Positions 33,128 to 39,606 of a stretch of DNA of 64,000 bases are shown one piece after another. Origin of the DNA: Chania fonticola_B (GTDB lineage Bacteria > Pseudomonadota > Gammaproteobacteria > Enterobacterales > Enterobacteriaceae). Under the pieces are notes generated by a model, which saw nothing but the letters and a program-made list of their open reading frames with translations, ran no database searches and had not been told where the DNA came from. The translations under genes and the position numbers were made by a program. Where the stretch lies: the NCBI RefSeq assembly GCF_048537545.1, contig NZ_CP183218.1; one strand, given 5' to 3'. Numbering within the stretch: the first letter of the stretch is position 1; every line of letters starts with the position of its first letter.

Positions 33128-33207
33128 CGATAGGGTATCCTGGCCGTGGCGATGTCAGCCACCAGGGTGCAGAGTGGAAACGCTCGCATCTCCCGTATTT
33201 GGAAGGT
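33128..33207 (+). ncRNA. molybdenum-cofactor (Moco) riboswitch in the moaA leader
   Basis: The leader just before moaA carries paired elements of the Moco RNA motif: CCTGG...CCAGG enclosing GTGGC-GATGTCA-GCCAC, a GAGTGGAAACGCTC hairpin, and CATCTCCCG before the GGAAGGTG ribosome-binding site. In E. coli this element senses Moco and represses moaA translation. Boundaries are approximate. The open frame that extends upstream of moaA runs through this structured RNA and is not coding. Confidence 0.85.
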
Positions 33208-33214
33208 GTTACAG

Positions 33215-34198
33215 GTGCCGCAACTTATTGATGCTTTTGAGCGCAAATTCTACTATTTGCGCCTGTCGATCACCGACGTGTGTAACTTTCGTTGCACCTA
33301 CTGTCTGCCGGATGGCTATAAACCGAGCGGCAGCCCCAAGACCTTCCTCTCTCTGGATGAAATTCGGCGCGTCAGCCGTGCCTTTGCCGAACTGGGTACT
33401 GAAAAGGTACGCCTGACCGGCGGTGAGCCTTCTTTACGCCGCGATTTTACCGACATTATTGCCGCCGTGCGCGAAAACCCGGCCATCCGAACCTTGGCTG
33501 TAACCACCAACGGCTATCGCCTGGCACGTGATGTGGCCAGTTGGCGTGATGCGGGCCTCACGGCGATTAACGTTAGCGTAGACAGCCTTGATGCACGCCA
33601 GTTTCATGCCATCACCGGCCAGGACAAGTTCCGCCAGGTGATGGAGGGCATCGATGCCGCCTTTACCGCCGGTTACAGCAAGGTGAAGGTGAATGCGGTG
33701 CTGATGCGTGATGTCAATCACCAGCAGCTGGGCAGCTTCCTTAACTGGATCAAGGATCGGCCAATCCAACTGCGGTTTATCGAACTGATGGAAACCGGCG
33801 ATGGCAGCGATCTGTTCCGCAAGCACCATGTGTCTGGCGAAGTGATCCGCCTGCAGTTGGAGCAGCAGGGCTGGCAGCGCCAAGTCCGTGGCCGCAGCGA
33901 TGGCCCGGCGCAGGTATTCAGCCACCCGGATTATCAGGGCGAGATTGGGCTGATCATGCCGTACGAAAAAGATTTCTGTGCCAGTTGCAACCGCTTGCGG
34001 GTTTCCGCCATTGGCAATCTGCATCTGTGCCTGTTTGGTGAGCAAGGGATTACCCTACGCGATCTGCTGGCGGATGACGGCCAGCTGGAACAGCTGAAAA
34101 TGCGCATTCAAAGCGGGCTGCAAACCAAAAAGCAGACCCACTTCCTGCATCAGGGCAATAGCGGTCTCACGCAGAACTTATCGTTTATCGGCGGTTAA
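33215..34198 (+). CDS. moaA: GTP 3',8-cyclase MoaA
   Basis: Radical SAM enzyme that, with MoaC, converts GTP to cyclic pyranopterin monophosphate, the first Moco intermediate. N-terminal cluster motif CNFRCTYCLPDGY, GEPSLRRDF, and a C-terminal second cluster region FCASCNRLRVSAIGNLHLCLFG; the protein ends in Gly-Gly, needed in this family. I chose the GTG at 33215 (VPQLIDAFERKFYY), preceded by GGAAGGTG and aligned with E. coli MASQLTDAF, giving 327 residues (E. coli 329). Expression is predicted to be controlled by ModE and by the Moco riboswitch. Confidence 0.96.
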   Translation: MPQLIDAFERKFYYLRLSITDVCNFRCTYCLPDGYKPSGSPKTFLSLDEIRRVSRAFAELGTEKVRLTGGEPSLRRDFTDIIAAVRENPAIRTLAVTTNGYRLARDVASWRDAGLTAINVSVDSLDARQFHAITGQDKFRQVMEGIDAAFTAGYSKVKVNAVLMRDVNHQQLGSFLNWIKDRPIQLRFIELMETGDGSDLFRKHHVSGEVIRLQLEQQGWQRQVRGRSDGPAQVFSHPDYQGEIGLIMPYEKDFCASCNRLRVSAIGNLHLCLFGEQGITLRDLLADDGQLEQLKMRIQSGLQTKKQTHFLHQGNSGLTQNLSFIGG

Positions 34199-34251
34199 CA
34201 CGTCCCCTATAGCCTCGGGGAACGCCAGATGATTAATATGAGCTCGATCGG

Positions 34252-34288
34252 TCCCCTCTCCCTGTGGGAGAGGGTTAGGGTGAGGGGG
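34252..34288 (+). repeat. dispersed palindromic repeat, copy 3 (moaA-moaB gap)
   Basis: TCCCCTCTCCCTGTGGGAG continuing AGGGTTAGGGTGAGGGGG, in the same orientation as copy 2 near ybhA and preceded by the same AGCTCGATC flank. It occupies the 138-bp gap between moaA and moaB. The CCCTCTCCC/GGGAGAGGG hairpin may partly terminate or stabilise the moa message. Confidence 0.85.
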
Positions 34289-34336
34289 CAACGCCAAGTC
34301 TAACCGAGCATCCAATGAGCAGGAGCACAACACACA

Positions 34337-34849
34337 ATGAGCCAAATCAGCAGTGAATTTATTGCGGCAAAGATTGCCATTCTGACCGTTTCGGATCGCC
34401 GCACTGAAGTGGACGACACCTCCGGGCAATATCTACAGGAAGCCGCGCAGGAAACCGGCCATCAGGTAGTGGCACGTGCCTTGGTCAAAGACAATATTTA
34501 TCAGATCCGTGCGCAGGTTTCCGCATGGATTGCCAGCGATGACGTGCAGGCCGTGTTGATTAACGGTGGCACCGGCTTTACCTCCGGGGACAATACGCCA
34601 GAAGCGCTATTGCCGCTGTTTGACCGTGAAGTGGAAGGGTTCGGCGAACTGTTCCGCATGGTGTCATACGAAGAGATCGGCACCGCGACCCTCCAGTCCC
34701 GCGCGGTGGCCGGTATTGCCAACCAGACGGTGATCTTCGCCATGCCGGGTTCCACCCGCGCCTGTCGTACCGCCTGGGAACGTATTATTGAAGAACAGTT
34801 GGACGCGCGCCATCGCCCGTGCAACTTCTTACCCCATTTGAAGAAATAA
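34337..34849 (+). CDS. moaB: molybdenum cofactor biosynthesis protein MoaB
   Basis: Member of the MogA/MoaB fold that binds molybdopterin; its exact step in E. coli is unclear because MogA performs adenylylation. The 170-residue protein has the TVSDRRTEVDDTSG loop, INGGTGFTSGDNTPEALLPLFD and MPGSTRACRTAWE, as in E. coli MoaB. Second gene of moaABCDE, separated from moaA by the dispersed repeat. It ends 3 bp before moaC. Confidence 0.96.
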   Translation: MSQISSEFIAAKIAILTVSDRRTEVDDTSGQYLQEAAQETGHQVVARALVKDNIYQIRAQVSAWIASDDVQAVLINGGTGFTSGDNTPEALLPLFDREVEGFGELFRMVSYEEIGTATLQSRAVAGIANQTVIFAMPGSTRACRTAWERIIEEQLDARHRPCNFLPHLKK

Positions 34850-34852
34850 TCC

Positions 34853-35332
34853 ATGACGCAGCTAACCCACATTAACGCCGCTGGCGAGGCCCATATGGTC
34901 GATGTCTCTGCCAAAGCGGAGACGGTACGTGAAGCCCGTGCCGAGGCTTTTGTTGAAATGCAGGCGGCAACGCTGGCGATGATTATCGACGGCAGCCACC
35001 ATAAAGGCGACGTATTCGCCACGGCGCGTATTGCCGGTATTCAGGCCGCGAAGCGTACCTGGGAACTGATCCCCCTTTGCCATCCGTTGATGCTGAGCAA
35101 GGTGGAAGTACAGCTCGAAGCGCAGCCGGAATTTAACCGCGTGCGTATCGAAACCTGCTGCCGTTTGACCGGTAAAACCGGGGTTGAAATGGAGGCGTTG
35201 ACTGCCGCTTCGGTGGCCGCGCTCACCATCTACGACATGTGCAAAGCGGTACAGAAAGATATGGTCATTGGCCCGGTGCGGCTGCTGGCAAAAAGCGGCG
35301 GCAAGTCCGGTGATTTTAAGGTGGAATTATGA
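34853..35332 (+). CDS. moaC: cyclic pyranopterin monophosphate synthase MoaC
   Basis: Completes formation of cPMP from the MoaA product. The 159-residue protein matches E. coli MoaC (161) almost throughout: LTHINAAGEAHMVDVSAKAETVREA, HHKGDVFATARIAGIQAAKRT, LIPLCHPLML and the catalytic GKTGVEMEALTAA. Its end overlaps the start of moaD by four bases. Confidence 0.98.
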   Translation: MTQLTHINAAGEAHMVDVSAKAETVREARAEAFVEMQAATLAMIIDGSHHKGDVFATARIAGIQAAKRTWELIPLCHPLMLSKVEVQLEAQPEFNRVRIETCCRLTGKTGVEMEALTAASVAALTIYDMCKAVQKDMVIGPVRLLAKSGGKSGDFKVEL

Positions 35333-35574
35333 TCACTATTTTATTTTTCGCCCAGGTGCGTGAACTGGTCGGCACCAGCACGCTGAACCTGCCAGCGCAG
35401 TATCTTACGGTTGAAGAGCTGCGTAAATCGCTGTGCGAGCGTGGCGATCGTTGGGCGCTGGCGCTGGAGCCCGGTAAATTGCTGACGGCGGTCAACCAAT
35501 CGCTGGTGGCCGCAGAGCATCCGCTGCAAGCCGGTGATGAAGTGGCTTTCTTTCCACCGGTAACCGGAGGTTAA
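35329..35574 (+). CDS. moaD: molybdopterin synthase small subunit MoaD
   Basis: Ubiquitin-fold sulfur carrier, 81 residues, ending in VTGG, the diglycine that is adenylated by MoeB and thiocarboxylated. The motif GDEVAFFPPVTGG is typical. It overlaps moaC by four bases and ends 2 bp before the moaE GTG, so the two synthase subunits are made together. Confidence 0.97.
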   Translation: MITILFFAQVRELVGTSTLNLPAQYLTVEELRKSLCERGDRWALALEPGKLLTAVNQSLVAAEHPLQAGDEVAFFPPVTGG

Positions 35575-35576
35575 CA

Positions 35577-36029
35577 GTGGAAAATACTCGTATCCGCGTT
35601 GGCCAGGCAACTTTTAGCGTAGGTGAAGAATACCAGTGGCTGGCACAGTGTGATGATGACGGCGCGGTGGTGACCTTTACCGGCAAGGTACGCAATCACA
35701 ATCTGGGGGATGACGTCAGCGCGCTGTCGTTGGAGCATTACCCTGGCATGACTGAAAAAGCCCTTGAAGAGATCGTTGCAGAGGCAAGAACCCGTTGGCC
35801 ATTGCAACGGGTAACGGTGATCCACCGTATCGGTGATCTCTTTCCTGGTGATGAAATTGTGTTTGTCGGCGTGACCAGCGCTCACCGCAGTATGGCCTTT
35901 GAGGCGGCACAATTTATTATGGATTACCTGAAAACCCGAGCTCCCTTCTGGAAACGTGAGGCGACCGGGCAGGGAGACCGCTGGGTAGAGGCTCGCGATA
36001 CGGATAAACAAGCCGCCAAGCGTTGGTAA
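35577..36029 (+). CDS. moaE: molybdopterin synthase catalytic subunit MoaE
   Basis: Catalytic subunit that, with thiocarboxylated MoaD, adds the dithiolene sulfurs to cPMP. The 150 residues equal E. coli MoaE in length and contain GAVVTFTGKVRNHNLGD, LEHYPGMTEKAL, VIHRIGDLFPGDEIV and the catalytic lysine region DYLKTRAPFWKRE. The start is a GTG two bases after the moaD stop, preceded by GGAGG within the moaD 3' end. Last gene of the operon. Confidence 0.97.
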   Translation: MENTRIRVGQATFSVGEEYQWLAQCDDDGAVVTFTGKVRNHNLGDDVSALSLEHYPGMTEKALEEIVAEARTRWPLQRVTVIHRIGDLFPGDEIVFVGVTSAHRSMAFEAAQFIMDYLKTRAPFWKREATGQGDRWVEARDTDKQAAKRW

Positions 36030-36154
36030 ATCGCGCCTCAACAGCGGAAATAAATCAATACCTTTGCCCGTTTCGCGTAGCGTTTTCTGTGATACGCTTA
36101 CTATTGGCAGGGGAAGTTCCCCGAAACTTGGCTCACATGTAAAAGGTAACCGTC

Positions 36155-36862
36155 ATGGACCGATATCCACGTAATGGTTCGATCGTTGAACGTGCCAACA
36201 GCGGCATTCAGGCTTATATGGCGCAGGTGTATGGCTGGATGACCTGTGGCTTGCTGTTGACCGCATTTGTTTCCTGGTATGCAGCGCATACGCCTGCGAT
36301 CATCAACTTTATTTTCTCTAGCCAGATCACCTTCTTTGGGCTGATTATCCTGCAGTTGGGCCTGGTGTTTGTGATTTCCGGCATGGTTAACCGCCTGAGC
36401 GGCACCATGGCCACTGGGCTATTTATGCTTTACTCGGCGCTGACCGGGTTAACGCTATCGAGCATCTTCATTGCCTACACCTATAGCTCGATCGCCAGCA
36501 CCTTCGTGGTCACTGCGGGTATGTTCGGCGCGATGAGCCTGTACGGCTACACGACCAAACGCGATTTGAGCGGTTTCGGTAGTATGCTGTTTATGGGGCT
36601 GATTGGTATTGTGCTGGCTTCACTGGTGAATATCTGGCTGAAAAGCCCGGCGCTGATGTGGGCAATCACCTATATCGGCGTGCTGGTATTTGTGGGCCTG
36701 ACGGCGTATGACACCCAGAAACTGAAAGCGATGGGTGAACAGCTGAATGCCGATGATAAAGACAGCTTCCGCAAATACGCTATCGTTGGCGCATTGACGC
36801 TGTATCTCGACTTTATCAACCTGTTCCTGATGCTCCTGCGTATCTTCGGCAACCGCCGCTAA
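36155..36862 (+). CDS. ybhL: YbhL, Bax inhibitor-1/YccA family membrane protein
   Basis: Inner-membrane protein with about seven helices, 235 residues (E. coli YbhL 234). Conserved stretches are MDRYPRNGSIVE, YMAQVYGWMT, LFMLYSALTGLTLSSIF, GAMSLYGYTTKRDLSGFG and the pore-region YDTQKLKAMGEQ. BI-1 homologues can form pH-sensitive calcium leaks, but the role in enterobacteria is not established. An intrinsic terminator follows directly. It marks the end of the conserved E. coli block before an AT-rich island. Confidence 0.95.
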   Translation: MDRYPRNGSIVERANSGIQAYMAQVYGWMTCGLLLTAFVSWYAAHTPAIINFIFSSQITFFGLIILQLGLVFVISGMVNRLSGTMATGLFMLYSALTGLTLSSIFIAYTYSSIASTFVVTAGMFGAMSLYGYTTKRDLSGFGSMLFMGLIGIVLASLVNIWLKSPALMWAITYIGVLVFVGLTAYDTQKLKAMGEQLNADDKDSFRKYAIVGALTLYLDFINLFLMLLRIFGNRR

Positions 36863-36888
36863 TATGCTAGCTCAGCAATAAATATCTG

Positions 36889-36914
36889 GCCCCGTTTTAA
36901 CACGGGGCTTTTTT
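36889..36914 (+). terminator. intrinsic terminator of ybhL
   Basis: GCCCCG and CGGGGC with loop TTTTAACA, immediately followed by TTTTTT, 27 bp after the ybhL stop. Textbook Rho-independent structure. Confidence 0.9.
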
Positions 36915-36953
36915 ATGGGATTTTTCTGGTTTCTGGTTGAAAAATTATCACCT

Positions 36954-36982
36954 TGACATCTATAAGGTTTTTTTTGTTTAAT
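36954..36982 (+). promoter_or_regulatory. candidate promoter of the DUF2628 gene
   Basis: TTGACA at 36954-36959 is followed by a run of T and by TTTAAT/TAATAT about 18-20 bp later. The AT-rich composition makes the -10 assignment uncertain, but this is the only consensus -35 in the gap after the ybhL terminator. Confidence 0.45.
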
Positions 36983-37060
36983 ATCCGATGGATAGGGAGG
37001 GTAAAAGTCATATCTGTCTTTTACTTAGGATGATAATAATATGGATTGTGAAAAGCTATC

Positions 37061-37492
37061 ATGGATAAGACCGAATTAAGTCAAAAATGGAAAGATCGTT
37101 TTGCTCTGTTTGACAGTGTGGCTGGAAATATCCACTCACAGCAATACAAAGACACGATAAAAAATATGAAATTCCTCGCCCGTACTAAATATGTCTTTAA
37201 CTTTTATGCTTTTTTCTTTGGTATTATTTATTTCTGCATTCTTGGTTTATGGAAGAAAGGGTTGGTGCTATTCGGTGCGGTTGTAGTGCTTAATGTGATT
37301 CTGATAATTATTGATGCTGGGACAGCAATGAATCTGGAACCAGCGATCCGCGGTATTAATATTGCCTATGCAGGTACTTGTGCCATGATTGCCAACTATG
37401 CCTACTATCTCAAAGAAGTCAAAGGGTTGGATGGTTGGAACCCGATAGAAGGTTTTACCAAGAAATCGGCTGAAAAAATTGCGCAATCCTAA
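37061..37492 (+). CDS. DUF2628/YigF-like membrane protein
   Basis: A 143-residue protein with a charged N-terminus, two or three membrane helices (about 47-65, 68-87, 100-117), and the family-like stretch YVFNFYAFFFGIIYFCILGLWKKGLVLFG. E. coli YigF is similar in this core. The function is unknown. Its DNA is AT-rich compared with the flanking ybh genes, and there is no counterpart at this site in E. coli, so it is probably part of a variable spot. It is convergent with the membrane-protein gene at 37570-37908. Confidence 0.7.
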   Translation: MDKTELSQKWKDRFALFDSVAGNIHSQQYKDTIKNMKFLARTKYVFNFYAFFFGIIYFCILGLWKKGLVLFGAVVVLNVILIIIDAGTAMNLEPAIRGINIAYAGTCAMIANYAYYLKEVKGLDGWNPIEGFTKKSAEKIAQS

Positions 37493-37569
37493 ACATTACT
37501 AACTAATGAATATTTGAAAGGTTAAGCGAGCAGGGCAATCAGCTAGATATTGCCCTGCATATTTAAAAT

Positions 37570-37908
37570 CTAGCTGGTTTGGAAAGATGCTATTATTACA
37601 ATAAGATAAAGTGCAAAACTCACTAAAACGATAAACATAGCTAGCAATGCTGACCACTTTAATCTGGATTTAAATAGTCCAACCAAAGCAAAGCAAAATA
37701 CCAGGATATTCATCGTTATATTGATGAAGCAGAGGATACTCACTACGAGATCGATCCACTCCGCCGTTTCGTCAGGCACGAAAGAGGCTACCATGAGTAT
37801 AATGACCAAGGCTAACAGGTTGAACCAGGCCATCTTCAACCCAAAACGGACCATGCTGTCAAAAGTGTTGTCCTTAACTACCGCCGATTCCGTCAAATCG
37901 CCCTCCAT
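37570..37908 (-). CDS. small hypothetical membrane protein
   Basis: A 112-residue protein with three hydrophobic segments (about 26-45, 54-76, 86-108) and short charged loops; I do not recognise a family. I chose the ATG at 37908 (MEGDLTESAVVKDNTFD) over a TTG two codons upstream, although no strong ribosome-binding site is visible for either. The DNA is AT-rich like its neighbour. It lies downstream of and in the same direction as the toxin-like peptide gene at 38055-38138, but an intrinsic terminator separates them. Confidence 0.55.
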   Translation of the reverse strand: MEGDLTESAVVKDNTFDSMVRFGLKMAWFNLLALVIILMVASFVPDETAEWIDLVVSILCFINITMNILVFCFALVGLFKSRLKWSALLAMFIVLVSFALYLIVIIASFQTS

Positions 37909-37999
37909 AAGCAATTAAATTACAGTACGCATATTCTACGCATTCTGTTTACGGTTTAACATCATTTCCATAGCGCTTCACTTCACCGTTGCACAGAAA

Positions 38000-38033
38000 T
38001 ATTAAAAGCCGGAGAGTGGTTAACTCCCCGGCC
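38000..38033 (-). terminator. intrinsic terminator of the toxin-like mRNA
   Basis: On the minus strand GCCGGGGAGT-TAACC-ACTCTCCGGC forms a 10-bp stem (one GU pair) at 38008-38032, followed by TTTTAATATTT. It lies about 22 bp after the stop codon of the 27-residue peptide and would end an mRNA of about 330 nt. Confidence 0.9.
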
Positions 38034-38054
38034 TTAGCTACGTTTCCACCATCA

Positions 38055-38138
38055 TCAATCGATGAACCGGCGGATCAGTTCCAGCAGCGCAACCAGCGCT
38101 TTCAGAACGATGAGAACTTTATCGATTAAAGCTTTCAC
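38055..38138 (-). CDS. candidate type I toxin, TisB/ZorO-like hydrophobic peptide
   Basis: A 27-codon frame starting with GTG. The peptide begins VKALIDKVLI and ends LIRRFID, with LKALVALLE between. It would form one amphipathic membrane helix with Lys, Asp, Glu and Arg residues at intervals. This closely resembles TisB (begins MNLVDIAILILKL) and ZorO (contains VLIAVLELLVALLRLID), which permeabilise the inner membrane. The GTG lies in the 3' arm of an 8-bp inverted repeat (GCTTTCAC/GTGAAAGC) that would hide the start. It has its own promoter, long leader and terminator, and a divergent complementary RNA. No exact homologue is known to me; toxicity is inferred. Confidence 0.75.
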   Translation of the reverse strand: MKALIDKVLIVLKALVALLELIRRFID

Positions 38139-38166
38139 CCGTTTTCTTCATAAATGGAGTGAAAGC
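38131..38166 (-). promoter_or_regulatory. hairpin sequestering the toxin start codon
   Basis: On the minus strand GCTTTCAC (38166-38159) pairs with GTGAAAGC (38138-38131), enclosing a 20-nt loop with GAAGAAAACGG just before the GTG. Start-codon sequestration, so that ribosomes need an upstream standby site, is a known property of tisB-type mRNAs. Confidence 0.6.
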
Positions 38167-38169
38167 CCC

Positions 38170-38211
38170 CTACTTGCCCTTACACTGCCTGTTATAGGGG
38201 TTGCCCTTCAT
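38170..38211 (-). CDS. possible 13-residue leader peptide in the toxin mRNA
   Basis: ATG-initiated frame encoding MKGNPYNRQCKGK, beginning 2 nt downstream of the region complementary to the divergent small RNA and ending 31 nt before the toxin GTG. No Shine-Dalgarno is evident. By analogy with tisA or coupled leader ORFs it could mark a ribosome-loading site, but it may be untranslated. Confidence 0.3.
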   Translation of the reverse strand: MKGNPYNRQCKGK

Positions 38212-38212
38212 T

Positions 38213-38248
38213 GTTAGATGTGGACTGCTTCACTCTGGCTAGAGCACC
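38213..38248 (+). repeat. direct repeat of the small-RNA 5' end (target site)
   Basis: GTTAGATGTGGACTGCTTCA then CTCTGGCTAGAGCACC, the partner of 38394-38430. It has no -10 element in the equivalent position, so it is not a second small-RNA gene. Its reverse complement is part of the toxin mRNA leader. Confidence 0.85.
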
Positions 38249-38336
38249 AGAACCGGCACCACCCGTCACTCCAGCCAGGACTTGAATACTTTCCCTCGCA
38301 GACCAGAGTTCCGCAGCAAACAGCGCTAACCTGCTG

Positions 38337-38365
38337 ATTATATCGTCTATGCGGTAGTTTGAAAA
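38337..38365 (-). promoter_or_regulatory. promoter of the toxin-like mRNA
   Basis: Minus-strand TATAAT at 38342-38337 is a perfect -10. TTTTCA at 38365-38360, with a 17-bp spacer, is the -35 (4 of 6). The start is predicted near 38330, giving a leader of about 190 nt before the toxin GTG. No CTG-N10-CAG LexA site overlaps it. Confidence 0.7.
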
Positions 38366-38387
38366 TCAATCAAATCCTGCGTATACT
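38359..38387 (+). promoter_or_regulatory. promoter of the antitoxin-like small RNA
   Basis: TTGAAA (38359-38364), a 17-bp spacer and TATACT (38382-38387) form a near-consensus sigma70 promoter on the plus strand. Its -35 overlaps that of the divergent toxin promoter by five bases, so the two share one polymerase-binding face. Start predicted at G38394. Confidence 0.8.
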
Positions 38388-38393
38388 GATTAC

Positions 38394-38480
38394 GTTAGAT
38401 GTGGACTGCCTCACTCCGGCTAGAGCCACCAACTCAGTGCCGGAAAGTAAAAAAACCGACCTCACCCGTCGGTTTTTTTA
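38394..38480 (+). ncRNA. candidate antitoxin small RNA (IstR/Orz-like)
   Basis: Predicted transcript of about 85 nt from G38394 to the T-run of a strong terminator. Its first 37 nt (GTTAGATGTGGACTGCCTCA then CTCCGGCTAGAGCCACC) repeat plus-strand bases 38213-38248 with two mismatches and one extra C, so the RNA is complementary to the divergent toxin mRNA leader, including a perfect 16-nt stretch. The pairing site lies about 75-110 nt upstream of the toxin start, as IstR-1 pairs with tisB mRNA. The overlapping open frame from 38359 is not considered coding. Confidence 0.75.
38449..38480. terminator. bidirectional terminator (small RNA and ybhR)
   Basis: AAAAAAACCGAC-CTCACC-CGTCGGTTTTTTT: a CCGAC/GTCGG stem with poly-U on both strands. 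It terminates the small RNA on the plus strand and the ybhGFSR operon, whose last gene ybhR ends at 38491, on the minus strand. Confidence 0.9.
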
Positions 38481-38490
38481 CGCCCGAAAT

Positions 38491-39597
38491 TCAGGCAATC
38501 TTGCGCCGGAACATGGCATAGGCCGCGCTGCCGGTGGTGGCGGTGATCACCAGTAATGGCCACAGGCTGTGCCAGATAATGCCGAAACCGGCATCCTTGA
38601 GGTAGATCTGCTTGGTGATATCGGTGAAGTGGCGGATAGGGTTGGCCCAGGTAAGATGCTGTAGCCAAACCGGCATATTCTCCACTGGCGAGACATAGCC
38701 GGAAAGCAGTATCGCCGGCATCATAAACACAAACACCCCGATAAACGCCTGCTGCTGCGTCGCGCACAGCGAAGAAATCAGCAGCCCGAAGCCCACCAAA
38801 GACAGCCCGTAAACCAGCATGGTGCCGTAGAACAGCAGCAGCGAACCGGCAAACGGGATCTGATAGGCAAAGATACCGATAAACAACACGATCGAAGCCT
38901 GGAAGGTGGCAATGATCAGGGCCGGTACCGCCTTGCCGATAAAGATCTGCCAGGTGGTTAAAGGCGAAACCAATAACTGCTCTAACGTGCCTTGCTCACG
39001 TTCACGCGCGACGGAAAGTGAGGTAACGATCAGTACGCCGATGGTGGTGATCATCGCGATCAGCGAAGGCACCACGAACCATTTGTAATCCAGATTCGGG
39101 TTATACCAGTTACGCACCACCAGTTCGCTGTTGTTGGGCTTGGTACGCTGCCCAATCAGCTCATTCTGGTAGTCCTGCACGATCTGCTGCACATAGTTGG
39201 CGGCGATCTGCGCGCTGTTGGAGTTACGACCATCGAGGATCAACTGCAACGGCGCGGTATTACCGCTGGCGATATCCCGTGAGAAGTTGGCCGGGAAGCG
39301 GACCAGCAGCAGCGCCTTCTGATTATCAATGGTGGTTCTAATCTCCTGCGGGCTGCGTAACAACAGCACGTGAGAAAAGGCTTTGGCTTTGGCGAGGCGC
39401 TGAGTCAGCTCAATGGAGTGCTGGCCGCTGTCCTCACTGTACACCGCGATGGTGGCGTTGGTGACTTCCAGCGTGGCGGCGAACGGGAACAACACCACCT
39501 GCAACAACACCGGCATAATCAGGATCGCGCGGGTCTGCGGATCGCGCAGCAACGACTGCATTTCTTTAACGATCAACGTCCAGAGACGGTGAAACAT
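38491..39597 (-). CDS. ybhR: ABC-2 type exporter permease YbhR
   Basis: Inner-membrane permease subunit of the YbhFSR exporter, 368 residues as in E. coli. One N-terminal helix (FHRLWTLIVKEMQSLLRDPQTRAILIMPVL) is followed by a large periplasmic domain (about 45-165) and five C-terminal helices, with VAREREQGTLEQLLVSPLT as the typical ABC-2 motif. It lies 9 bp after ybhS. YbhFSR is implicated in drug or cation export in E. coli. Confidence 0.96.
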   Translation of the reverse strand: MFHRLWTLIVKEMQSLLRDPQTRAILIMPVLLQVVLFPFAATLEVTNATIAVYSEDSGQHSIELTQRLAKAKAFSHVLLLRSPQEIRTTIDNQKALLLVRFPANFSRDIASGNTAPLQLILDGRNSNSAQIAANYVQQIVQDYQNELIGQRTKPNNSELVVRNWYNPNLDYKWFVVPSLIAMITTIGVLIVTSLSVAREREQGTLEQLLVSPLTTWQIFIGKAVPALIIATFQASIVLFIGIFAYQIPFAGSLLLFYGTMLVYGLSLVGFGLLISSLCATQQQAFIGVFVFMMPAILLSGYVSPVENMPVWLQHLTWANPIRHFTDITKQIYLKDAGFGIIWHSLWPLLVITATTGSAAYAMFRRKIA

Positions 39598-39606
39598 GGC
39601 TTCCCC

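Noticed and set aside
33146..33214. Upstream extension of the moaA reading frame
   Set aside because: It runs through the Moco riboswitch, is not conserved in E. coli MoaA, and the GTG at 33215 has a good ribosome-binding site.
38300..38400. LexA control of the toxin-like gene, by analogy with tisB
   Set aside because: No CTG-N10-CAG sequence is present around the promoter, so SOS regulation is not supported.
38359..38556. 65-codon plus-strand frame starting TTGAAA
   Set aside because: It spans the small-RNA promoter, RNA and terminator and then the antisense of ybhR. It starts at a -35 element with no ribosome-binding site.
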